Assembly: GCA_027576995.1 (NCBI GenBank)
Contig: JANBQC010000796.1
Location: 1 to 10,458, forward strand
Length of the DNA: 10,458 bases
Reading direction: 5' to 3'
Origin: Dimargaris cristalligena
Lineage: Eukaryota > Kickxellomycota > Dimargaritomycetes > Dimargaritales > Dimargaritaceae
The notes beneath the pieces are model-generated. The model was not told where the DNA came from and did not search any database. It saw only the letters and a program-made list of their open reading frames with translations. The position numbers were made by a program, and so were the translations under genes. Positions 1 to 8,356 of the stretch are shown here, piece after piece (position 1 is the first letter of the stretch; each line of letters starts with the position of its first letter).

Positions 1-23
1 GGGGCATACTTCCGATAAGTGCG

Positions 24-1194
24 AAAAATAGATAAAAAATAAAAGTAGGTAAAAAATGTGGTAAGTTCACCACAAATTTTATCATCACCTTTCCCTTCTT
101 ATTATCTATTTTTTCAAATAAAGTTCAGTTTTCAAGGATTTAATTTCAGTTCTTTACAACTGGCAAATCAGTTATGAGTGTAATATATAATATCAACTAC
201 CAGCAATCAACTATGCCATGTTGAACAGAGCTATAAATTAGTTCAAATACTCCTTAGGGTGAAGGTGGCTGTGGCAGTGCAGGCCAATCATTTCCCCAAA
301 TGCAGACCCCTAATAGAATGAGTGGAGGGGGTATTGATTTGCCATTAAGGCTATCCATAGCAAGCCATTTTTCATTAGGCAAGATTTGTCATAAAATGTT
401 TTAGACCCATACTTTTCTACTATTATTATCATTATCATTATTACCCCAACTTTAATACCTCACTTTCTAACACTGTATTGAAATATGAAATAGCCATTAC
501 CATCCCTAGCCATCCTATTCAGCACCCTGTTGGGTAGTGCCAAGCCAAAGAATTGGTCCTCCTATCTTTCCCATATATTTAATCAAATACTTTCTTAATC
601 TTTCAACACAAGACTAACTAGGCCATGCTAAGGGAGCCATGTTTGGAAAAGCATTGGGAGATAGGAACTGTGCAAGGCATATGGCCTGTCATGGCATGAA
701 TAAACCAACCACTGCTGCTGCCTGGCAAATGGGCTGCTCAAAAGTTGACAATGGTGAATTTGTTAAAAAATATGTCCTGATGGGTCTTTTATCATATCCT
801 GTTTCTACCAACTACATTAGTTTATTTATTTAGCCTGACTACTCTCACTTTAACCACTTATAAATCACACTACTGATTATAATATTCAATAAAACTAACT
901 GCCTAGAGGTGTCTACCATCCTCTAACTGCTTTCTTCCTTTATTTTCAGTTTTATTGTTTTGTCTTTATATCCCAGAAGATTCTTTCTGGTTCTTCTGTT
1001 TCAATTCCTGGGAAGCTCTCTAATGGCATCTTCTCTGACAAACACTCCCTTTTCTGGATATTTCTATGTGCTTAGGGATCTAGATTGATGGCACTCTCAT
1101 ATGTTCTTTTGAAAATTCAAGGCCAAGATACCTCCCACAGCTGACATTATTAGAAAACAAATATGTGTGAACTACTAGGGTATTGGATTGACCT
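24..1194. repeat. CpG-free block 1, probable decayed repeat DNA
   Basis: I find no CG dinucleotide in these roughly 1,170 bases, although CGs occur just before (13-14, 22-23) and just after (1195-1196). The DNA is AT-rich, with a short ATT/ATC low-complexity run at 419-442. A 64-codon frame at 639-833 has no recognisable motif. No terminal repeats or transposon proteins could be identified. By analogy with block 2 this is likely old methylated transposon debris, but here only base composition supports that. Confidence 0.5.
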
Positions 1195-2754
1195 CGTACC
1201 ACATAACCCACAATGGTTATCACTATTGTAAGTCACATTGGACTGTCAGTTCGTAGAATATTGGATGTTTATCATTCGAACCATCTAACAGCCTGCAAAA
1301 TTCCCACTATGTATCCTAAACTAAGCCACGTATTGCTTTACTTACGTCCTTCAAAGTTATATAATCTACCCCATCTTGGTGGTTGTGTATTACTTATATT
1401 CCATTATATTGCTACTTTCGCATTGGTGTGTTGTAATCCCAAGGAACTAGTATTATTAGCTGACTTTGAAATCCACTGCCCAATATTTTCATAACAGGCG
1501 TACTGATATATACACCAATTTACCATGTGCACCTACACTTGACACCTTGCTAGTGTTTATTTGGTATTCTCGGCTTTACCAGGTATGCTGTTCTCCCAGC
1601 CGATACAACTAATAAGCTGGATACTACTTTGCAGATCTGCAATCAATTGGATTAGTACCACTCCAGTCTAGTAGGTAAGAATGTCCTAGTTGGTGTAACA
1701 AAGAAAGTGGGCTTGGGATGTAAAAGGCCATTTAAAAAAGCTACGAAGGCCTCCGCAGGCATGGTTGGGATTATATGGAAGAATTTCAGTCCCGTCATAT
1801 ACCGAATATCAGTTGGATATGACCGATTTCACTCGTCAGAAATTTTATTATCACTTGCTTTACAATTTTTTATTATTTTCAAAAGCAAATACAATTAGAT
1901 TGAACTTCGCCCACGCCTTGTACAATTGTTTAAAGGCATAATGCGTCTTTGTTCTCAAAGCCATGGGTCTAACTTGGCAACTCCAACAAAAATGGCACAA
2001 TCAGTGATATGAAATATGGCTAGATAGACCATTCCCTGTTTAGATCCATCACGTAACTCATACTTTCTGTATCGTCATAGTATTATAGTTTGCCTGTTGG
2101 ACTACTCGGTCAAGAATATAACCGTTTTAATCTTACATACACAGATCTTTTTTTTTGTCAACGATTAGACGATATATAAAAGATGTATATGTGCATTGCA
2201 GTACCAATACGCCATGAACATGTCTGATTTCATCAACTATAATATAGCCGGCTAGTAGTCAGTAAGTTAGTGTCTCCCTACACACCACACTTCTAATTAG
2301 TTTTACTTGTTAATTTTTCAACAATCTGACGTGTTCACATGGCGGATTGCCTACCCACTTCGCACAGTCCGCATACCCCATGATAAATTACGGCAGGAAG
2401 AAAGCTTATTATTGAAAAAGTCCGAATCTGGTTGTACCCTTTCTTAAGCTGAAAAAATCCATGCATTTATCGCAGACATCAGTGCCCCCTGACTGAATGC
2501 TCCCATTTGAAAGTCAAGGTGCCATAATTTTTATGGTGGTGGTGTGGCCAGCCACCAGATGACAACAATGCCAACACCCCATCCAATTCAGTGTACCTAT
2601 TAGCATGATGGAGCTAGCCAAGGGCAGTCCACCGATGTATGCATTTTTAAATGGCACTGATGGAATCAATTGATATTTTAACTTTAGATGCCTTACATTA
2701 CTTGCTAAATTTTATGGCCGTTTTAGCCCTGACTACCAAGTCTCGGACATTTTG
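1195..2754. other. CpG-retaining stretch with no recognised gene
   Basis: CpGs occur regularly from 1195 on, in contrast to the preceding block. Open frames exist at 1213-1494 and 1707-1898 on the plus strand, but neither shows a motif, a clear start context or clean splice continuation. A good TATA-like string TATATAAAAG lies at 2173-2182 and a consensus donor GTAAGT at 2262-2267, but no coherent exon connects to them because stops (TAG) intervene. The stretch may hold exons too short or diverged to read by eye, a decayed gene, or a noncoding RNA. Confidence 0.4.
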
Positions 2755-2761
2755 TATATAA
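2755..2761 (+). promoter_or_regulatory. TATA-like element upstream of the 2939 candidate gene
   Basis: TATATAA lies 184 bases before the candidate ATG at 2939. Between them the sequence becomes CT-rich (about 2860-2915), resembling a fungal 5' leader. This arrangement supports, but does not prove, a transcribed unit here. AT-rich DNA gives such motifs by chance. Confidence 0.25.
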
Positions 2762-2938
2762 CGCACACCACCGCCCCGTAGAAAACAAAGTTGATTATCA
2801 ACCTTGCACTTTCGCTTCACTACTTTAATAATCGAATACTCTTGACTCACTTCAACTGAATCTTCCGGTTTAGTTCAATACTACACCCTCTCACTCAGTC
2901 GCTCACCAATCAAATTCGTGGCCGTATCACAAAGCACC

Positions 2939-3433
2939 ATGTTCCTTGAGAATATTGCCGGTGCTAAGGAGCGCGCATCCATCGACCGTAAGACAGAAAA
3001 TTCCAATTTTTTATGCACATTACCGATTATGCCATTACATTCGAAAGACATATCCACTTTATCCAGCTACAACCCCCCCCTCCCCCCAGTCAGTTTTACC
3101 GCCCTTCTCTATTTACACATTATACTCGATCGGGCTGGTTAAACATGGTGAGATAAATGAGCGTATTAATACCATATTAACCATTGCTAAGTATTTACAC
3201 ATAAATATCAAACTACGCGCTGGCCCGGGCCTTAATATAATTACGGATGGCTAGAATGTTTCGAATATGCCTTTCCTAATAACTTTGATGAGTGGTTCAA
3301 AGGCCAGGTCATTGGAGTAGACGAAATGGCCCGTACAATTACCATGGTAGATCCAGATGGAGTGCCCACTACCGTAAAACCTGGGGATATTATTATTTCT
3401 ATTCCCCTTATCGGCCCTTCTAATCTGACTTAA
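2939..3433 (+). CDS. Candidate small three-exon gene, function unknown (SH3-like C-terminal half)
   Basis: Not recognised. The best model joins 2939-2987, 3094-3147 and 3255-3433: 93 residues, both introns phase 1. The ATG has A at -3 (caccATG). Donor 1 is GTAAGA at 2988; acceptor 1 is an AG at 3092-3093 after a striking C8-T-C6 pyrimidine run. Donor 2 is GTGAGA at 3148; acceptor 2 is TAG at 3252-3254. The first exon reads MFLENIAGAKERASID. The last exon reads coherently to TAA at 3431-3433 and includes YAFPNNFDEWFKG and, further on, DPDGVPTTVKPGD. That spacing recalls small SH3-like beta-barrels such as the one at the N-terminus of myosin heavy chains, but this is inference from pattern only. 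Omitting exon 2 also keeps frame (75 residues). It could instead be the 5' remnant of a larger gene, because CpG-free repeat DNA starts 43 bases after the stop. Confidence 0.3.
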
Positions 3434-3479
3434 TCCAGGTGTAGTGATCGTCCATCCCGACTAGGCCATATAGCGCCAT

Positions 3480-3898
3480 ATGTAACTTCCCATAGTCACC
3501 CCCAGTACTATGGGATTACCCTATTCAATATAACCATCCCCCTTCTGGACTCTTAGGTTCACACCACTTACTCTGGTGCTGACCTGACAACTCTTCTGGT
3601 TACCACCCAAGTCTTCCAGACCCTCATAACCATCTGGTCAGCTTATTTAGTATTCCTTAGCCTTAGTAGCATTTCCCTTGGGACCTCCCTCTGGAGGTAT
3701 CCCTGCATATATATAACCAGGCCCCCATTGGGACCAGTTCAATTCCTTAGCTTATTCTTACCCCCTTAGTTTACCCCCAATAAACTCTATATACACTCAC
3801 TCCCCCTTATACTGACTAGTAAGTGTACTTGCTGCATGCCCCTTACATATTGTTGTAATTAGCCTTTATTAGTTAGTACCTGTGCCCTGTACCTGACA
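3480..3898 (+). repeat. LTR-like region (TG...CA, hairpin, TATA, AATAAA)
   Basis: Starts with TGTAAC and could end at the CA of CCTGACA (3892-3898), giving about 419 bases. Inside are a hairpin at 3680-3703 (ACCTCC/GGAGGT with a four-base loop and a further GGG/CCC pairing beyond a two-base bulge), TATATATAA at 3708-3716 and AATAAA at 3779-3784. The order and the 71-base distance from TATA to the polyadenylation signal fit a U3-R-U5 layout. No partner LTR is visible, so boundaries are inferred. Confidence 0.3.
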
Positions 3899-3998
3899 CT
3901 AGTAGCCCATTTGGTTGAGCCTAAGCCTCACCTACCATTAGAAGCCTATCCTTGGGACTCTTGACAGACTAAGAGCAGTTAAACTAGGTAATAGTTAT
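3890..3998 (+). repeat. Dispersed repeat, copy A (decayed)
   Basis: Aligns by eye with the reverse complement of 10344-10453. Over about 104 columns I count roughly 24 substitutions and one gap, about 76% identity, most substitutions being transitions. Both copies share ACACTAGTAGCCC near the start and GACTAAGAG later. Copy B has five CpGs in the aligned part; in copy A four are TpG or CpA. A shared reading frame continues through both (LRAVKLGNS here, LRVVNLGDS in B), so it was probably coding in the parent element. Confidence 0.75.
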
Positions 3999-4175
3999 TT
4001 ATATTCCTCTGACAATGTTTTGCTCAAAGTATCTACATATCACATTACCAATGGAGCAGTCTCTATTACTGTTACTGTCCCAGCCTTACTCACCTATGGA
4101 CTAGTTATTTAGGCTGACATTACCATCATGGACTGGTTCTCCACAATCCAGCAGGGCCATGCTGAACCCTCTTAG
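3957..4175 (+). pseudogene. Decayed retrotransposon reading frame, weak aspartic-protease likeness
   Basis: One frame runs from 3957 to a TAG at 4173-4175 with a single internal TAG at 4110-4112. It contains TNGAVSITVTVP and, after the stop, ADITIMDWFST. The second resembles the DIILGMDWL block that closes the protease of Ty3/gypsy elements, and the first resembles the strand region before it. The catalytic DTG/DSG is not seen, and the repeat copy at the window's right end reads PDG where one might have looked for it. The likeness is by eye and may be chance. Confidence 0.25.
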
Positions 4176-4571
4176 ATCCCTGGGCCCTGTCAATACAAAT
4201 GTGAAGCCATATTTGGTGACTATGTGGGCCAAAGTGCAGATATGGGCTATTTAGGGCAGGGGTGGGCTTTTCCCAAATGGACTGAGGTATAGCCAATGTA
4301 TCAGTGCCTGGCTTGGGACATTGGCATCTGGGAAAGGGGCCAGTGAGAATTGTGGAAGAGGGCAATCCTACTATTGGGAGGCTTAAAGTTTGGATGCATA
4401 AAGGGACAACCTTCAGGTGGAGGAGTGAATTGGTTTTTACAAATTCATTATGTTAATAGGGGGTAAATATAAAAAACCTGTAACAATATTACTTTCCCCA
4501 AAGTAGAATGTAAATAATTACATGTAAAAATTTGGTTCTCTATCTTTCTCCCTATATTACTTTTTACCAAC

Positions 4572-5005
4572 CGATCCTATTAAGTTGATTCTATTTTTTA
4601 CAACCATAATTATTATATGCCGTGTTCTTTACACATGCATGGCGATTTTTCAGTTATTATAGACCGAGGACCTATCCATTGTGCAAAATAAGTATCGTCA
4701 ATAAATAACAAAACATTGACGGCATCAATTAACGATAATGTTTTGTGGAAAGTTGCATTGCCTGGGCGTATGGGTGGGTGATAGGAAATGGAGGGTTACG
4801 TGAGGTCTTTTGGCTATGTGCAAATATGCTTAGCCTATTTATTTAGCCCAGCTTCCAATTTGCAGGTCGGAACATCACATGGTAAGCCTTCCCTTGTCCT
4901 CCGCGCTTTTACTGTTGTGGGAGGGAGGAGAGAGGTCACACTTACATTTCGCTTATTAATGGCGACCACCCACTAACCTCCTTCTCTTTTAATACCTCAT
5001 TAATA
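4572..5005. other. Intergenic, CpG-retaining, upstream of SSL2
   Basis: CpG reappears here after the CpG-free block. No convincing gene is seen. The left part holds an interlocking inverted-repeat cluster described separately. The right part (about 4760-4970) has mixed base composition and a 62-codon open frame at 4788-4976 with no recognisable motif. It could be distal promoter or the far end of a divergent gene, but nothing in the sequence decides this. Confidence 0.5.
4693..4746. repeat. Interlocking inverted repeats
   Basis: Three stems overlap in 54 bases. A perfect 10-base pair of arms, ACAAAACATT (4708-4717) and AATGTTTTGT (4737-4746), has a 19-base spacer. A second pair, TATCGTCAAT (4693-4702) and ATTAACGATA (4728-4737), matches at 9 of 10. 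A third, CGTCAAT (4696-4702) and ATTGACG (4715-4721), is perfect over 7. The stems are mutually exclusive in part, so the DNA or RNA could switch between folds. It may be a footprint of a small mobile element or a protein-binding array; function unknown. Confidence 0.6.
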
Positions 5006-5110
5006 TTTTTTTTAAAAAAACAACCAATTAGCCTTTTCTTCAATGCTATTTCCCATTTACTTTTTGTGCGTGCTTGTCCCTTTCATTCCACTGTTGTCAC
5101 TTTTATAAAG
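5006..5110 (+). promoter_or_regulatory. Candidate SSL2 promoter: poly(dT:dA), CCAAT and TATA-like box
   Basis: A T8A7 tract (5006-5020) is followed at once by CCAAT (5024-5028) and, 76 bases later, by TATAAAG (5104-5110), 138 bases before the SSL2 ATG. Poly(dA:dT) tracts exclude nucleosomes and CCAAT boxes bind HAP/NF-Y factors in fungi. The spacing is plausible for a core promoter. The stretch from here to the ATG is pyrimidine-rich, as is common for fungal 5' leaders. There is no transcript evidence; each motif alone would be weak. Confidence 0.35.
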
Positions 5111-5247
5111 CTCTTCCTTCAGGTGCTCCATTTCAAGCACTTTAGCTGCTGCGCACCATCTAGCAGCACTCTATTAAAGAATCCGACACACCCCTTCCTT
5201 CCCCTTGTCTTTAGCCTGTCCCCGGCCTTGAGTATCATTAGTTCGCC

Positions 5248-8200
5248 ATGGTCGATAAACGCAGAGGAGAATTGGCGGCTGAGGAAGGTAATTGCTGAGT
5301 CTAATGTAACTATATGGCTTGGAGATTTTGGCCATAGGTTTCCAAGCACGGGCGGCTCCTTCGCCTTCATATGCATGTGTTTTATAAAGACCACTAGCTA
5401 GTAGCGGGTTCGTTTCGGGGATTTCTCCAAGTTGTAGGTTATAGTCGAAGCAATACATGGGCATGAAGATGAGGCAATATTGGGATGCACAGTACCTACG
5501 AGTTGAGCTATCTGAGTTCCTTCGCTACGATACGGCTACTCCTGGGATATATGCCACTACTCAGGTATTTTGGTCGTAGCAGTTGTAGTTTCTAGCGTCA
5601 CTTTTGATAAAAGCGGCGAGGTCTAACACCTTGTTCTGGGATATTCCCCTATACCATATATTACCTAATATTACATATTCCCTTTTCCACCTCACCTAGC
5701 CAAGCGTGCACGGCTAGCCGATAGTCCGACCACCTATCAATATAACGACGACGACGACGATGGCGAGGGCGCTGACTGGTCTATGTGTAAGCACTTTTTT
5801 TATAAAGAAAATCACGTATAGTTATGGATACAACTAAAGGCCCGTTAATCTACCCGATTTTGTCACAGTTGCCTCATATTGCTTTACAGTTCACCACGCC
5901 TCTAATGACTGTTTCCATCGTGTTTTTGTTCAAACTCTTCCTCATTAGTGCCCAAAAATGCAACCCTTACACTAGACGGGAATTCTGCCGCCCCTGTTAC
6001 AACTATAGGGAAAAAGGACTCCGTGTCCTACATTTTTGGCACCAACGACTACACCTACCTCAAGCTGAAGAGCGACCACGCTTCCCGTCCTCTTTGGATC
6101 TGCCCTGAGAGCGGCGTCATTATCCTGGAGGCCTTCTCCCCTATATCAGACCAGGCCCAGGACTTTCTCACAGCCATCGGAGAGCCCATCAGTCGACCGT
6201 CTCACATTCACGAATATAAACTAACGGCCTACTCACTCTACGCCGCTGTATCGGTGGGGCTCGAAACCGAAAATATCATCAGCGTCCTGGACCGACTTTC
6301 CAAAGTACCTATCCCCCGCCCTATCGAGGATTTCATTCGCCAATGTACCATATCCTACGGTAAGGTGAAATTAGTCTTAAAACACAACAAATATTTCGTT
6401 GAGTCGAGCCACCCGGAAACCCTACAGCGCCTGCTTAAGGATTCGGTCATTCGAGACAGCCGCTTCATTGAATACGGCGAGTCAACCGAGACTATTGGGG
6501 TCAACGGCTCTCTAATCAACACCAAGGCCCCCACGGGGAAGGACCTGACCATTGCTGGACTTAAGAAGCCGGCCGCCCAGCCCGGTTCGGCTGCCGAGTC
6601 CCAACCCGACAGACTGATTTTGGGGGGCGACGAGAACCCTGAAGCCGGCGCCGAGACGGCTGCCCCTACCGCTGTGGAGGACGATCTCTTTAACACCGTC
6701 GTCACCGTCGAACAGGAGGTGGACGAGGATGACGACGACGGGGACCGGGTCCATGCCTTCCAAATCCGGTCGGAATGCGTCGAAGAGGTGAAGAAGCGCT
6801 GTAACCAGCTCGACTACCCCATGTTGGAAGAATACGACTTCCGCAACGACCAGCTGAATCCCAATTTGGATATGGACCTCAAACCCATTACCGCCATTCG
6901 CCCTTACCAGGAGAAGAGCTTAAATAAGATGTTTGGTAATGGCCGCGCCCGGTCGGGCATTATCGTCCTGCCGTGCGGGGCCGGGAAAACGTTAGTCGGC
7001 ATCACGGCCGCCTGCACCATCAAAAAATCAGTACTGTGCCTGTGCACCTCATCCGTGTCGGTTATGCAGTGGAAGCAGCAGTTTTTACACTGGTCCAATC
7101 TACCCGAGCGCCAGGTGGCTGTGTTTACTTCGGACCAAAAGGAACGGTTTGCGGGCGAGGCCGGTATCGTCATCTCCACCTACAGTATGGTGGCTAATAC
7201 CCGTAAGCGATCTTACGAGGCCCAGAAGATGATGGACTTTCTGCATGGCCGGGAGTGGGGGTTCCTCCTCCTGGACGAAGTGCACGTCGTGCCAGCCAAC
7301 ATGTTCCGGCGGGTGGTCACCACCATTGCCGCCCACGCCAAGCTCGGCCTGACGGCCACCTTGGTGCGCGAAGACGAGAAAATCGACGACCTTAACTTCT
7401 TAATTGGACCCAAATTGTACGAGGCTAATTGGATGGACTTGTCGAGCCAGGGCCATATTGCTACCGTGCAGTGTGCGGAAGTGTGGTGCGACATGACACC
7501 CGAGTTCTATGAGCAGTACCTGCAAGTCAACTCCCGCAAGAAAATGCTGTTGTACGTGATGAACCCCATCAAGTTCCAGGCCTGCCAATATTTGATTCGC
7601 TACCACGAACAGCGCGGGGACAAGATCATTGTATTCGCAGATAACGTGTATGCCCTCATCGCCTACGGGAAACAACTGGGGCTGCCCTACATCTACGGTG
7701 GCACGCCGCAGCAGGAGCGGATGCGGATTCTGCACCAGTTCCAGCACAACCCCAACTTGAACACCATTTTCCTGTCCAAGGTGGGGGACACCTCTATCGA
7801 TTTGCCCGAGGCCACCTGCCTCATCCAGGTCTCCTCCCATTACGGCTCACGTCGCCAAGAGGCCCAGCGTCTGGGGCGAATTCTGCGGGCCAAACGGCGT
7901 AACGACGAGGGGTTTAACGCCTTCTTCTACTCCCTCGTTTCGAAGGACACACAGGAAATGTACTACTCTACCAAACGCCAGCAATTCCTCATCGACCAGG
8001 GGTACGCCTTCAAAGTCATCACCCGCCTTGACGGCATGGACGAATTCCCGGGGTTGGTGTACCGGTCCCGCGCCCAGCAAATGGAGCTGCTCAACAGCGT
8101 GCTACTGGCATCCGATACGGACGCCAACCTGGGCGATGACCTGGCCCCCGACGAAGACGATCTGAATCGCCGGGTGGCTAACCGCCGCAACAACGGGGAC

Positions 8201-8356
8201 TTCAGTAATACGGCGCGGCGGACGGCCGGGTCGATGAAGTCGCTGTCCGGGGCGGATCGCATGGCATATGCCGAATATAATAAGATGGGAAGTGGGTCAG
8301 GGGCGGGGGCGGAGCAGCACCCATTGTTCAAGAAACAGTGGAACAACCGCCGCTAA
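5248..8356 (+). CDS. SSL2: TFIIH DNA translocase/helicase subunit XPB (Ssl2/ERCC3), three exons
   Basis: Predicted join 5248-5287, 5700-5786, 5949-8356, giving 844 residues; yeast Ssl2 has 843 and human XPB 782. XPB is the SF2 ATPase of nuclear TFIIH that translocates on DNA to open promoters for RNA polymerase II and supports nucleotide excision repair. Visible in order: a basic then acidic N-terminus; the XPB N-terminal domain from about residue 75 (DHASRPLW starts at 85); an acidic linker with a D/E run at 301-308; RPYQ at 360; Walker A PCGAGKT at 384-390 (Lys389); DEVH box at 485-488; LTAT at 510-513 followed by the RED motif at 516-518; GDTSID at 655-660; QRLGR at 682-686 with Arg689; a conserved C-terminal HPLFK. 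No key residue is missing. The start is the first in-frame ATG after a stop at 5239-5241 and sits in an optimal gccATGG context. Without splicing the frame hits stops at 5296 and 5819. Third codon positions favour G/C, unlike the flanks. Identity is very secure; the first two exons are inferred from splice phase. Confidence 0.96.
5288..5699 (+). other. SSL2 intron 1
   Basis: A predicted 412-nt phase 1 intron. The donor is GTAATT at 5288 and the acceptor TAG at 5697-5699, preceded by a CTAAT branch-like site at 5665-5669 and a pyrimidine run. Joining G (5287) to CC (5700-5701) makes GCC and continues a basic, then aspartate-rich frame typical of XPB N-termini. It is more than twice as long as intron 2, so a missed micro-exon inside it cannot be excluded; a transcript would settle this. 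Confidence 0.65.
5787..5948 (+). other. SSL2 intron 2
   Basis: A predicted 162-nt phase 1 intron with donor GTAAGC at 5787, branch-like CTAAT at 5902-5906, a T-rich tract and acceptor TAG at 5946-5948. The joined codon is T+TG (Leu), followed by PKNATLTL. The alternative acceptor CAG at 5887-5889 is excluded because it puts an in-frame stop at 5946-5948. The alternative donor GTGTAA two bases earlier breaks the frame. The large frame downstream can be opened at a GTG at 5948, but that codon straddles the splice site and is not a real start. Confidence 0.8.

Larger units (their letters stand above)
3476..4571 (+). mobile_element. CpG-free block 2, decayed LTR-retroelement-like remnant
   Basis: About 1,096 bases with no CG dinucleotide. 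The block begins four bases before TGTAAC (3480), a typical LTR start, and contains LTR-like control signals, a repeat copy shared with the right end of the window, and a decayed frame faintly like a retroviral-type protease. No intact gag, reverse transcriptase or integrase is seen, and no second LTR was found. The flank CCATA before 3480 recurs at 4604-4608, near TTACA; it is offset by a base from a clean target duplication, so the element's right end is unproven. Confidence 0.45.

Noticed and set aside
639..833. 64-codon frame in CpG-free block 1
   Set aside because: No recognisable domain; it lies within decayed, AT-rich repeat-like DNA.
1275..1284. GGTTCGAATG on the minus strand, like a tRNA T-arm
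   Set aside because: The flanking bases do not form a five-pair T-stem and no cloverleaf can be built.
1213..1494. 93-codon plus-strand frame
   Set aside because: No motif, no splice continuation and AT-rich composition; not distinguishable from chance.
3094..3254. Unspliced extension of the candidate gene's exon 2, with LRAGPG recalling glycoside hydrolase family 35
   Set aside because: The catalytic context after RPGPY is absent and the frame ends at once in TAG; the likeness is too short.
4126..4365. 79-codon minus-strand frame
   Set aside because: Lies in the decayed CpG-free block, antisense to the protease-like frame, with no motif.
3475..4608. CCATA on both sides of the CpG-free block as a target-site duplication
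   Set aside because: The right copy is not flush with a TTACA element end, and five-base matches are common; kept only as a hint.
5066..5401. 111-codon plus-strand open frame overlapping SSL2 exon 1
   Set aside because: It is in a different frame from the SSL2 start, has leader-like pyrimidine-rich composition and shows no motif.
5948..5950. GTG as start of the large SSL2 frame
   Set aside because: The G is the last base of the TAG acceptor; nuclear genes start at ATG, and two upstream exons join in phase.
5824..6108. 94-codon plus-strand open frame across intron 2 and exon 3
   Set aside because: It runs out of frame through the conserved XPB sequence.
6355..8346. Many minus-strand open frames opposite SSL2
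   Set aside because: They are shadows of GC-rich coding sequence; none has a motif or a start context.
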